A stretch of DNA of 64,000 nucleotides, from contig NZ_CM001837.1 of the NCBI RefSeq assembly GCF_000355805.1, positions 2,416,100 through 2,480,099 on the forward strand, written 5' to 3'. Source of the stretch: Dokdonia sp. PRO95. GTDB lineage: Bacteria > Bacteroidota > Bacteroidia > Flavobacteriales > Flavobacteriaceae. Numbering within the stretch: position 1 is the first letter of the stretch; each line of letters starts with the position of its first letter. The notes beneath the pieces are model-generated. The model searched no databases and was not told where the DNA came from. It saw only the letters and a list, made by a program, of their open reading frames with translations. Shown piece by piece: positions 49,853 through 58,018 of the stretch. The position numbers and the translations under genes were made by a program.

Positions 49853-50559
49853 TGTTGTGGTCTGCACTCATATTTGGTCTTTTGGGCAGTTTCCACTGTG
49901 TGGGAATGTGTGGTCCCATTGCATTTATGTTACCCGTAGATCGTAAAAGCCCTGTAAAAAGAGCTTTCCAATTAATGAGTTACCACGCTGGGCGTATACT
50001 TACTTACAGTGTTCTGGGCTTAGTATTTGGGATTGTAGGTAAAAGTTTCAATCTCTTTGGTATCCAGCAGCAACTATCTATAATCATAGGTGTACTCATG
50101 ATTGTAGTTATTCTCATACCCACTAAAATTTTCAATAAATACAACTTCTCAAGACCGTTATATAAGGCAGTTGGGAAAGTAAAGAGCTCCATGGGAACCG
50201 CTCTTAAGAAAAAAGATCCAGGTACGTTTTTTACTATAGGATATCTCAACGGACTGTTGCCTTGCGGACTTGTATATATGGCGATTTTTGGCGCACTTGC
50301 TTCTGGTGGTGCTTGGGAAGGAGGATTGTATATGGCAGTTTTTGGGCTAGGTACTATTCCATTAATGACTACTGCTATCTATTTAGGTAATTTTTTAAAA
50401 GGAAAAGCAAAGCAGCGCATCGTTAAGGTGATTCCTGTTTTTGTAGTCATTGTAGGAGTCTTATTTATAGTACGCGGCCTTGGTCTTGGTATACCATACG
50501 TATCACCATCAAAGATGGTAAGTGTAGAAAAAGTAGCTGCACAACATTCTTGTCATTAA
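49852..50559 (+). CDS. TauE/SafE-like membrane protein of cbb3 operons
   Basis: 235 residues, six membrane segments. LLGSFHCVGMCGPIAFMLP near the N-terminus and NGLLPCGLVYMAIFGALASGG in the second half give two Cys-containing membrane motifs shared with the DsbD/SafE group. Such proteins often close cbb3 loci and are proposed to help copper or thiol transport during assembly. Overlaps ccoH by one base. Confidence 0.85.
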   Translation: MLWSALIFGLLGSFHCVGMCGPIAFMLPVDRKSPVKRAFQLMSYHAGRILTYSVLGLVFGIVGKSFNLFGIQQQLSIIIGVLMIVVILIPTKIFNKYNFSRPLYKAVGKVKSSMGTALKKKDPGTFFTIGYLNGLLPCGLVYMAIFGALASGGAWEGGLYMAVFGLGTIPLMTTAIYLGNFLKGKAKQRIVKVIPVFVVIVGVLFIVRGLGLGIPYVSPSKMVSVEKVAAQHSCH

Positions 50560-50581
50560 TAACAACCAAACAATTATAATT

Positions 50582-50728
50582 ATGGAACAATTTTTAATAC
50601 TTCTCGTAAACTGGGGAATGGGAGCACTACTCATAGGAGTATTTGCCTTAGTTTGTATTACACTGATACTTATTGTAGTAAATATGATTAAAGCAGACTC
50701 AAAAAAATCTAAAACCGATGAAAAATAA
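50582..50728 (+). CDS. Small single-span membrane protein, 48 residues
   Basis: ATG at 50582 to TAA at 50728. One long hydrophobic helix (about 10-35, MGALLIGVFALVCITLILIV) with a lysine-rich tail KADSKKSKTDEK, so N-out or N-in orientation with a cytosolic tail. It lies 22 bp after the TauE-like gene, probably the end of the cco operon. Size and layout recall small oxidase accessory subunits; no family recognised. Confidence 0.6.
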   Translation: MEQFLILLVNWGMGALLIGVFALVCITLILIVVNMIKADSKKSKTDEK

Positions 50729-50858
50729 AGGTTTACAATTCATAAAAGAATACACAAGTACTTTATTAAACATTATAATTTTTAAAGGTCTCGACCTATT
50801 TATATCATTGCAATGGCTTTTAACTTACAAGAGAGATCGTATTAGTTCACATAGATAA
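50718..50858 (+). CDS. Possible small protein, 46 residues
   Basis: ATG at 50718 to TAA at 50858, overlapping the previous small gene by 11 bp. The product MKNKGLQFIKEYTSTLLNII, then IFKGLDLFISLQWLLTYKRD and RISSHR is amphipathic and basic. It could be a real coupled gene or chance; nothing recognised. Confidence 0.35.
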   Translation: MKNKGLQFIKEYTSTLLNIIIFKGLDLFISLQWLLTYKRDRISSHR

Positions 50859-50900
50859 TCAAGGACTTACTGATGTCTTACAATCTTCAAAAGCGTAAAA

Positions 50901-50930
50901 AAAAGGGAAGCAGTAGTGCTTCCCTTTTTT
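50901..50930. terminator. Bidirectional terminator between the cco operon and hemN
   Basis: AAAAGGGAAGCA, loop GTAG, TGCTTCCCTTTT, with A and T runs outside the stem. Confidence 0.92.
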
Positions 50931-50950
50931 AGTATATGTTGAGGTGACTT

Positions 50951-52312
50951 TTAAACCGTCATAGAAAATAACTGAGTCTCCGGCTTATTGCGCTGTAATC
51001 TCATATCAAATGGAAGACATATATTTCTCACAAATGGACGTCCCTTTTCTGTAACAATTAATTTTCTTGCATGTATTTCTAGAAGTCCGTCGCTTTCTAA
51101 TTCCTTTAATTTTATAAGTACATCTGGAAGCTCTGCAAAATTTCCTTGATCATCACCCCATGAAGTCTCAAATGAGCACATCAAATTAAGAATATGTTGT
51201 CTTATGATAAGATCTTCTTCAGTAAGGATGTGACCTCTAAAGATAGGTAGAATTCCATCCTCAATAAGTTGTTGATACTCTTCTATATTTTTTACATTCT
51301 GAGCAAAACTATACCAGCTGTCACTTATAGCAGAGACTCCTAAGCCTATCATTACTTGGGTTTTGCTAGCGTTATATCCCATAAAGTTACGATGTATAGT
51401 TCCCGCTTGCTGGGCTTCAAATAGTGCATCTGTTTTAAGTGCAAAGTGGTCCATACCTATCTCAACATAGCCTGCTTTAACTAGCATCTTTTTACCTATC
51501 TCATACTGCATTCTCTTTTGGTCTGCACTAGGTAAATCTCCATCCTTAAAGCCTCGCTGCCCATTACCTTTTATCCATGGTACATGAGCATAGCTATAAA
51601 AAGCGATACGGTCTGGATTAAGGGATATGGTTTTATTTATAGTATTTATAACATCATCTTGCGTTTGGAAGGGTAGCCCATAAATGATATCGTGCCCTAC
51701 GGAGTTATAACCCGTGGCACGAGCATTTTCTGTAGCGCTTTGAACGTGTGCGTATGGTTGTACACGATTTATAGCTTTCTGTACAGTTGTATTGTAATCT
51801 TGAACTCCGTAACAAACTCTAGTAAATCCTTTATTGTACAGTGCTTCAAGGTGTTCTTTTGTGGTATTATTAGGATGCCCTTCAAAGCTCAGTTCAAAAG
51901 TGCTAGCTTTTTTTGTAAGTGCAAAAATCCCATCCATAAGACGTTCAAGGTGCGCTGGTGAGAAAAAGGTAGGCGTTCCTCCGCCTAGGTGTAACTGTTT
52001 AATCACCGGTTTATCTCCTAGTAACGTCACGTACATCTGGAGCTCCTTAAGAACAGATTGTATATAAGGAATCTCAACATCATGATTCTTTGTAATACGC
52101 TTATTGCAACCACAAAAAGTACACATACTCTCACAATAAGGTAAATGCACATAGATACTTATTCCTTGTGAAGTTTTGCTTTCGCGAAAGCTTTTTTGTA
52201 AAGTGTTCTTCCACTTTGTTAGTGTAAAGTTATCTTGATCCCAGTAAGGAACAGTAGGGTAACTTGTATATCGTGGTCCTGCCACATTGTACTTAGATAT
52301 AAGGGTACACAT
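50951..52312 (-). CDS. hemN: Oxygen-independent coproporphyrinogen III oxidase
   Basis: 453 residues, HemN length. Radical SAM cluster motif YCESMCTFCGC (C-x3-C-x2-C plus the extra Cys of HemN), the SAM-binding LHLGGGTPTFF and substrate region GHDIIYGLPFQTQ and MIGLGVSAISDSW. Converts coproporphyrinogen III to protoporphyrinogen IX without oxygen, supplying heme when oxygen is low. FNR-like promoter upstream. The palindrome at 52178 is read as FRES near the N-terminus. Confidence 0.94.
   Translation of the reverse strand: MCTLISKYNVAGPRYTSYPTVPYWDQDNFTLTKWKNTLQKSFRESKTSQGISIYVHLPYCESMCTFCGCNKRITKNHDVEIPYIQSVLKELQMYVTLLGDKPVIKQLHLGGGTPTFFSPAHLERLMDGIFALTKKASTFELSFEGHPNNTTKEHLEALYNKGFTRVCYGVQDYNTTVQKAINRVQPYAHVQSATENARATGYNSVGHDIIYGLPFQTQDDVINTINKTISLNPDRIAFYSYAHVPWIKGNGQRGFKDGDLPSADQKRMQYEIGKKMLVKAGYVEIGMDHFALKTDALFEAQQAGTIHRNFMGYNASKTQVMIGLGVSAISDSWYSFAQNVKNIEEYQQLIEDGILPIFRGHILTEEDLIIRQHILNLMCSFETSWGDDQGNFAELPDVLIKLKELESDGLLEIHARKLIVTEKGRPFVRNICLPFDMRLQRNKPETQLFSMTV
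52178..52191. repeat. GCTTTCGCGAAAGC palindrome, copy 12 (intragenic)
   Basis: Exact copy in hemN, read on the minus strand as SFRES. Confidence 0.95.
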
Positions 52313-52328
52313 TGATTTTGAATTTTTT

Positions 52329-52371
52329 CAAAATTAACGTTTGATAAAAACAGAGAATATGATGAATATCA
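52329..52371 (-). promoter_or_regulatory. FNR-like box and -7 element before hemN
   Basis: Minus-strand box TGATATTCATCA (52360-52371) and TAATTTTG (52329-52336, exact). Spacing 29.5 bp. Site 13 of 13. Confidence 0.75.
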
Positions 52372-52437
52372 GCTTTTGAGAAAACACTATTTAATGACGG
52401 ATATGGAAGTCCATTTAAAAATGATAAATTATACATG

Positions 52438-52483
52438 TAAATTACCACTCGTCGACACTTAAACGTCATCCGTCTACAGTAAA
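52438..52483 (+). promoter_or_regulatory. Candidate LytTR operator before the H-NOX operon
   Basis: TAAATTACCACTC (52438-52450) and CATCCGTCTACAGTAAA (52467-52483) both recur just after the operon's last gene (58754-58779). Shared rare blocks and ACAGTA-type cores suggest sites for the operon's own LytTR regulator; inference. Confidence 0.5.
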
Positions 52484-52556
52484 GGACTCGTTAAGCTAAT
52501 TTTTGGAGGTATTTTGACATTTAATCACCAACTTTGGAAACATAAAGATCAATACT

Positions 52557-52973
52557 TTGGGGACAAGAAAATTAAGAATACTGCTCGTTGAGGACGATGC
52601 CATTGAGGTAATGAAACTCAAGCGAGCCATAGCAAAGCTAGACATGAACCATGAGCTCATTGAGGCAAAAAATGGTGAGGAAGCACTTGAAATACTTAAA
52701 GACCACTCGGTCTTACCAGATGTGCTGTTTCTCGATCTTAATATGCCAAAAATCAACGGCATAGAGTTCTTGAAGATTTTGAAAAAAGATGAAGTTTTAC
52801 GATTTTTACCTACAGTCATGCTTACTACTTCAAGTAATCGCAAGGATATACTTGCTTGTTACGATACGGGAGTCGCAGGTTATATTATTAAACCTTTAAA
52901 GTACGATCACTACGTTGAGAAAATAAAATCGGCGTTAGAGTATTGGAGTATGAATGAATTAATCAAAGCATAA
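52557..52973 (+). CDS. Single-domain response regulator
   Basis: 138 residues, REC only: acidic pair in ILLVEDD, phospho-acceptor D60 in VLFLDLNMP, Thr/Ser in MLTTSS and Lys in YIIKPLKYDHYVEKIKSA. There is no ATG in frame after the stop at 52515; TTG at 52557 (M-GTRKLRILL) gives the normal REC start. First gene of the H-NOX operon; its end shares one base with the next ATG. Without an output domain it may relay phosphate among the kinases. Confidence 0.85.
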   Translation: MGTRKLRILLVEDDAIEVMKLKRAIAKLDMNHELIEAKNGEEALEILKDHSVLPDVLFLDLNMPKINGIEFLKILKKDEVLRFLPTVMLTTSSNRKDILACYDTGVAGYIIKPLKYDHYVEKIKSALEYWSMNELIKA

Positions 52974-53515
52974 TGAAAGGAATTGTATTTACAGAGTTTT
53001 TAGAACTTGTCGAAACAAAATTTGGCTTAGAAATGGTGGATACCATACTTAATGAATCTGAGTTACCTTCTAATGGTGTTTATACAGCAGTAGGAACCTA
53101 TAGCTTTACAGAAATGGTGAGCTTACTTACTAATTTAAGTAAGGAAACGGGACTTGTAATTGATGATTTATTGTTGGTATATGGAGAGCATTTTTTTACG
53201 GTAGTAGAGAAGAGCTACCCATCATTTTTGAAGCAATATACAGACCCTATAGAGATGCTTTCATCTATAGAAAATCACATACATGTAGAGGTTAGAAAAA
53301 TTTATCCAGATGCAGAGTTACCTACTTTTTCAATAGAGGAGAAGACTCCAGAGAGTCTTGTAATGATCTATAAGTCAAGCAGAGCCATGCATGCCTTTGG
53401 TCGCGGATTAATGAATAAAACTTTTGAGTTTTTTAATACAAAAGCAACTATCTTAGTTGAAAAATTAAAAGAAAACGGAACCGAAGTAAAATTCAGCATA
53501 GCAACATATGAGTGA
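52973..53515 (+). CDS. H-NOX heme nitric oxide-binding sensor protein
   Basis: 180 residues, stand-alone H-NOX (HNOB) domain. Proximal heme ligand H104 in HIHVEVRKIYPDAELPTF with the conserved Pro (P117), and the propionate-binding YxSxR motif as Y133-S135-R137 in IYKSSR. The distal-pocket Tyr that stabilises oxygen in Thermoanaerobacter H-NOX corresponds to F142, so NO (or CO) rather than oxygen is the likely ligand. The gene overlaps the PAS kinase gene by 8 bp, the classical H-NOX/kinase pairing in which NO-bound H-NOX modulates kinase activity. Confidence 0.92.
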   Translation: MKGIVFTEFLELVETKFGLEMVDTILNESELPSNGVYTAVGTYSFTEMVSLLTNLSKETGLVIDDLLLVYGEHFFTVVEKSYPSFLKQYTDPIEMLSSIENHIHVEVRKIYPDAELPTFSIEEKTPESLVMIYKSSRAMHAFGRGLMNKTFEFFNTKATILVEKLKENGTEVKFSIATYE

Positions 53516-55484
53516 CCCCAAAATCAAGATGTATGAAAGAGCACTAGCACGTGAAAAAGCAGCTAGAAAAGAAGCCGAGCGTATTCTTGAGGAAAAGTCA
53601 TTAGAATTATATCACAAGTCTGAGGAGTTAAGAGTTTCAAACTCAAAACTAGAAGATATTATAAAAGAACGCACTTCTGAACTTGAGGGAGTGTTTGAAA
53701 ACATAGTAGATGCCTATGTAGTTATGGAGTTATCTGGTAATGTTATCAAGATGAATGATGCTGCCATGACACTCCTTGGGTATAGCCTAGAAGATAACTT
53801 CAATCTTTGGGATATTGTCCACCCAGATGAAAATGACAAAGTTGTTGAGGGCTTTGAGATCCTAACATCTAAAGGTGCAATAACAGATTTTCAAATAAAA
53901 ATTATCATCGCTTCAGGAGCTATTAAGTTAGTTCATATTAATGCAAGCATTGTCTTTAATGCAGATGGTAAGCCTATAGCAGCCCAAGGTATTGTAAGAG
54001 ATATTACACAAGTAAAGGAAGCAGAGCAGCGTCTCATAGATTCAGAAAATCGATTATCTGCACTTATTTTAAACCTAGAAAGTGGTATTCTCCTAGAAGA
54101 TGAATATCGCAATATTGTAATCACAAATAATCGCTTTTGCAATTTTTTCAATATTACTGCTACTCCAGAACAACTTATTGGAGTAAACTGTGAGAATGCA
54201 GCCATAGAAAGCAAACATCTTTTTAAAGACCCAGAAGAATTTTTATCAAGAATAAATGCGCTTACGCGAAAAAAGGAACAGGCACTATCTGATGAGCTTA
54301 AATTAATAGATGGACGTATTTTAGAAAGAGATTTTATTCCTATTTATGAAGATGGTGTTTATAAAGGACACCTATGGACGTATAGAGACGTTACCTTGAG
54401 AAGAAAATTTCGCGAAAGCATAGAAGCAGAACGCCAAAAATATAGTGACATTATTGCAAATATGAACCTAGGCCTTACCGAGGTAAATCTTGATAATGAA
54501 ATCTTGATGGCCAATAATAGTTTTGAGTTATTATCTGGTTACAAGGAACAAGAGATACTTGGCAAAAACGCAAAGGAATTATTACTTACACCAGCATCTC
54601 AAGAAAAACTTGCAAGACAAAAAAAGAAACGATTAAAGGGAATATCAAATTCTTATGAAGTAGAAGTTATCACAAAGAGCGGCGAGTTAAAACACCTATT
54701 AATAAGCGCGGCACCTAATTATAATATTAATGGTAAAGTAATAGGTTCTATAGGAGTTCACCTTGATATTACAGAACTCAAGAGTCTAGAGTTGGAGAAA
54801 GAAAACCTCTTAAAGAAACTTGAAAAACGTAATGATGAGCTACAGGAGTACGCACACGTAGTTTCTCATGATCTTAAAAGTCCGCTTAGGAGCATTAATG
54901 CGCTTGTAAACTGGATTAGAGATGATAATGAAGACGTTTTTACAGAAGAGACAAAGAGTCATCTAGAGATGATAGACACTACGCTAGAAAAGATGGAACA
55001 GCTCATTTCTGACGTGCTAGAATATTCAAGCGCAGGATCTGAAAATACAGCTTCCCAAAGAGTAAACTTGCAAGAAGTACTAGCAGATATAAAAACTTTG
55101 CTTCACTGTCCAGAACATATTACATTGAGTATTCATCCAGATTTACCTACCGTAAATGGAGATAAAGTCAAGTTACAACAGTTGTTTCAAAACTTGATGA
55201 GTAATGCGATACGTTATTGTGATAAAGACAAAGGTCTCATAGAGGTAGGTTTTACAGAAAGTAAAACACATTATACCTTTACGGTCAAGGATAATGGAAT
55301 CGGGATTCCTAAAGAGTACCACGATAAAATATTTAAGATTTTTCAATCACTTAATAACCATAAAGACTCTACGGGTATAGGACTTTCTATTGTGAAGAAA
55401 ATAGTAGACCTATATCAAGGAAATATTTGGCTAGAAAGCACCGTAGGGGAGGGCACAACGTTCTTCTTTACATTACAAAAATAA
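53508..55484 (+). CDS. PAS-domain sensor histidine kinase, H-NOX partner
   Basis: 658 residues, no membrane segment. An N-terminal coiled coil (1-65, AREKAARKEAERILEEKSLEL) is followed by three PAS domains (about 65-180, 185-300, 310-430), HisKA with H454 in VVSHDLKSPLRS, and HATPase (NLMSNAIRYC, DNGIGIPKEYH, STGIGLSIVKKI). The coiled-coil start is typical of kinases coupled to H-NOX. Its catalytic core is clearly related to the second kinase of the operon. Confidence 0.9.
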   Translation: MSDPKIKMYERALAREKAARKEAERILEEKSLELYHKSEELRVSNSKLEDIIKERTSELEGVFENIVDAYVVMELSGNVIKMNDAAMTLLGYSLEDNFNLWDIVHPDENDKVVEGFEILTSKGAITDFQIKIIIASGAIKLVHINASIVFNADGKPIAAQGIVRDITQVKEAEQRLIDSENRLSALILNLESGILLEDEYRNIVITNNRFCNFFNITATPEQLIGVNCENAAIESKHLFKDPEEFLSRINALTRKKEQALSDELKLIDGRILERDFIPIYEDGVYKGHLWTYRDVTLRRKFRESIEAERQKYSDIIANMNLGLTEVNLDNEILMANNSFELLSGYKEQEILGKNAKELLLTPASQEKLARQKKKRLKGISNSYEVEVITKSGELKHLLISAAPNYNINGKVIGSIGVHLDITELKSLELEKENLLKKLEKRNDELQEYAHVVSHDLKSPLRSINALVNWIRDDNEDVFTEETKSHLEMIDTTLEKMEQLISDVLEYSSAGSENTASQRVNLQEVLADIKTLLHCPEHITLSIHPDLPTVNGDKVKLQQLFQNLMSNAIRYCDKDKGLIEVGFTESKTHYTFTVKDNGIGIPKEYHDKIFKIFQSLNNHKDSTGIGLSIVKKIVDLYQGNIWLESTVGEGTTFFFTLQK

Positions 55485-55488
55485 CACA

Positions 55489-56619
55489 ATGAAAACTGTA
55501 CAATTACAACGCGACTCGTCTGGCTCATGGCACTATTTAAGTGAATCAATAGCACTTGATAATCCGCTGGTGCTTATTCTAGGTAACCGATTTTTACTAG
55601 AGAAAGAAGGCGTTTATGAGGAAGTAAGAGACTTATTTCCTTCGGGGCATCTTGTATTTGGATCTTCTAGTGGTGAGATTGTGGCTGGCGCTGTAAATGA
55701 TAACCACATTACAATAACCGCAATAGAGTTTGAAAAGTCCTCCTTTGAGATTCAGACTTTTAATATTCATGAGGTAGGAGATGATAGTGAGAAAGCAGGA
55801 TCTACAATTGTAAATAAGTTAACAGAAGAAGGTCTTAAGCACATATTTGTATTATCTGAAGGAAGTTTTGTAAATGGATCTGCTCTAACTAAAGGGATGC
55901 AAGAGGCGTTGCCTAAAGTTCTAATCACTGGCGGACTGTGTGGAGATGATGCACGTTTTGAAAAGACACTAGCCTCTTATAATGAGGCGCCAAAGGAAGG
56001 CGAGATTGTAGTCATAGGTTTTTATGGAGAAACCTTTGAAGCGTCATTCTCAATTTATGGTGGGTGGACCCCTTTTGGGCCAGAAAGGCTTATCACAAAA
56101 TCTGATGGTAATATCTTGTACGAGATAGATGGTAAACCAGCATTAGATTTATACAAGACATATCTAGGCGACAAAGCAGAAGAACTACCAGGCTCTGCGC
56201 TTATCTATCCGCTCAATGTAAAAAGTGCAGAAAACGATCAGTCATTTGTACGAACTATTTTAAATATAGATGAAGAGAAAAATGCGATGATTTTAGCTGG
56301 CGATGTACCGGAGCAATCTAAAGTACAACTCATGATGACTAATATGGATAGTATCGCATCGGCATCAGAAACGGCTGCATTACGAGCGATGGAAGGAAGA
56401 AATAATCCTCCACAATTAGCCTTGCTCATAAGCTGTATAGGACGTAAGCTAGTACTAGATCAACGTATAGAAGAAGAGGTAGAGGAGGTAATGAGTGTGA
56501 TAGGTGATGATGTCGTGATAGGAGGGATGTATTCTTACGGTGAGATTGCCCCTTTTTACGGAGAACGTAGTTGTAAATTGCATAATCAAACGATGACTAT
56601 CACTTTAATAAGCGAATAG
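55489..56619 (+). CDS. FIST-domain sensory protein
   Basis: 376 residues with FIST N (about 25-215: LVLILGNRFLLEKEG, LVFGSSSGEIVAG, ITGGLCGDDARFEKT) and FIST C (about 220-365: GKPALDLYKTYLG, AEELPGSALIYPLNV, GDVVIGGMYSYGEIAPF). FIST proteins are predicted small-ligand sensors, usually encoded with signalling genes. It lies between two kinase genes with 4-bp and 0-bp gaps, so it probably feeds a second input into the same pathway. Confidence 0.9.
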   Translation: MKTVQLQRDSSGSWHYLSESIALDNPLVLILGNRFLLEKEGVYEEVRDLFPSGHLVFGSSSGEIVAGAVNDNHITITAIEFEKSSFEIQTFNIHEVGDDSEKAGSTIVNKLTEEGLKHIFVLSEGSFVNGSALTKGMQEALPKVLITGGLCGDDARFEKTLASYNEAPKEGEIVVIGFYGETFEASFSIYGGWTPFGPERLITKSDGNILYEIDGKPALDLYKTYLGDKAEELPGSALIYPLNVKSAENDQSFVRTILNIDEEKNAMILAGDVPEQSKVQLMMTNMDSIASASETAALRAMEGRNNPPQLALLISCIGRKLVLDQRIEEEVEEVMSVIGDDVVIGGMYSYGEIAPFYGERSCKLHNQTMTITLISE

Positions 56620-57663
56620 ATGAACCCACTCTTAAAAAGACAAATACGTAAATATCTTCCTGATGATTTAAAAGATCGTGAGGATATGCAAGTCTTTTTT
56701 GATGCCGTGGGAAGATCATATGATAATTTTGACAATCAATTTAAGATGACCCAAAGGGCTATGAAAGTAAGTTCAGACGAGCTTTTTGAAGCCAATAAAC
56801 AACTAAGAGAAGAGTCTCAAAGACAACAAGGGTTATTGATACGCTTACAGTCTGTAATTAATGCAGTGCAACCCTTTGGAGAAGATCAAGATGAGGGTAT
56901 AGATATAGGCGATGCAAATCTAGCCGAATATATAAGCCAGCAGGCAGAGCAGCTCATCCTAGTAAACAGAGATCAAGAATTACTGGTAAAGGAACTAGCA
57001 TTGCAAAACCAAGAGCTCAATGATTATGCACACATTGTATCTCATGACCTCAAATCACCATTGCGCAGTATTGAAGCGTTAGTAAGCTGGCTCAAAGAAG
57101 ATTATGGAGACGCGATAGGCGAGGAGGGAAAAACGCAAATAGGGCTCATTGTAAATCATTTAGAAAAAATGGACGCCCTTATTACAGGTATTTTAAACTA
57201 CTCATCTATTGATAAGGAGGTTCGCACAGAGCGACAAATAGATTTAAATGTACTCGTAAAAGAGACGGTAGATCTCATGCATTTACCAGAGCATATTACT
57301 ATAAAAGTACATAAAATGCCTACTATTCTTGCAGACCGTTTTAAAATACAGCAGTTATTTCAAAACTTGATAGGCAACGCTGTAAGCAGTATAGATAAGC
57401 CCCAAGGACTTATAGAAGTTATTGCACGAAATCTTGATGACGTTTTCCAGTTTGAAATAAAGGATAATGGTAAAGGAATTAATCCAGCCTATTTTCATAA
57501 GATTTTCCAAGTATTTCAAAAGCTAGAAAATGATTCTGAAAGTACGGGAATCGGGTTATCAATCGTAAAGAAAATTGTACACTTTTACGACGGTAAGATT
57601 TGGTTAGACAGTACTGAAGGCGTCGGGACCACATTTTACTTTACGCTACCTCAAACTACATAA
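56620..57663 (+). CDS. Histidine kinase without a recognisable sensor domain
   Basis: 347 residues. An N-terminal 130 residues are helical and coiled coil (DNFDNQFKMTQRAMKVSSDELFEANKQLREESQRQ), then HisKA with H142 in IVSHDLKSPLRS and HATPase (NLIGNAVSSI, DNGKGINPAYFH, STGIGLSIVKKI). No PAS or membrane segment, so its signal presumably comes from the neighbouring FIST protein; this arrangement is common for FIST-linked kinases. Confidence 0.88.
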   Translation: MNPLLKRQIRKYLPDDLKDREDMQVFFDAVGRSYDNFDNQFKMTQRAMKVSSDELFEANKQLREESQRQQGLLIRLQSVINAVQPFGEDQDEGIDIGDANLAEYISQQAEQLILVNRDQELLVKELALQNQELNDYAHIVSHDLKSPLRSIEALVSWLKEDYGDAIGEEGKTQIGLIVNHLEKMDALITGILNYSSIDKEVRTERQIDLNVLVKETVDLMHLPEHITIKVHKMPTILADRFKIQQLFQNLIGNAVSSIDKPQGLIEVIARNLDDVFQFEIKDNGKGINPAYFHKIFQVFQKLENDSESTGIGLSIVKKIVHFYDGKIWLDSTEGVGTTFYFTLPQTT

Positions 57664-57665
57664 TT

Positions 57666-57983
57666 ATGGAAAAGCCCAATCTCAATTATATCAAAGAACT
57701 TTCAGGGGGAGACGCAGGTTTTGAAAAAAAGCTGATAGGAGTGGTACAAGCAGAATTACCTCAAGAAATTGCCGAATATGAAGGTAATATGAAGGATTCC
57801 GCTTTCGCGAAAGCGGCCGAAAACGTACATAAGATAAAACATAAACTAGGAATCGTAGGATTAGAAAAAGGATACGAGCTCGCTATTGCCTATGAAGATG
57901 AGCTTAAGGAAGGAAAGTCTACCTTGAAAGAAGAATTTGATAACATTCTAACCGCCGTAATCCATTTTATAAAAGATTTATAA
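57666..57983 (+). CDS. HPt (histidine phosphotransfer) domain protein
   Basis: 105 residues, four-helix HPt. The phospho-site is H55 in ENVHKIKHKLGIVGL (H-x2-K-H). It joins kinases and response regulators in a phosphorelay. A palindrome copy lies in frame just before the active helix (DSAFAKAAENVHK), adding an AFAKA stretch at residues 46-50. Confidence 0.85.
   Translation: MEKPNLNYIKELSGGDAGFEKKLIGVVQAELPQEIAEYEGNMKDSAFAKAAENVHKIKHKLGIVGLEKGYELAIAYEDELKEGKSTLKEEFDNILTAVIHFIKDL
57801..57814. repeat. GCTTTCGCGAAAGC palindrome, copy 13 (intragenic)
   Basis: Exact copy in the HPt gene, read as AFAKA next to the active helix. Confidence 0.95.
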
Positions 57984-58018
57984 TCTGTAAATTGCATATT
58001 AAATCATAAAATTTTTAA

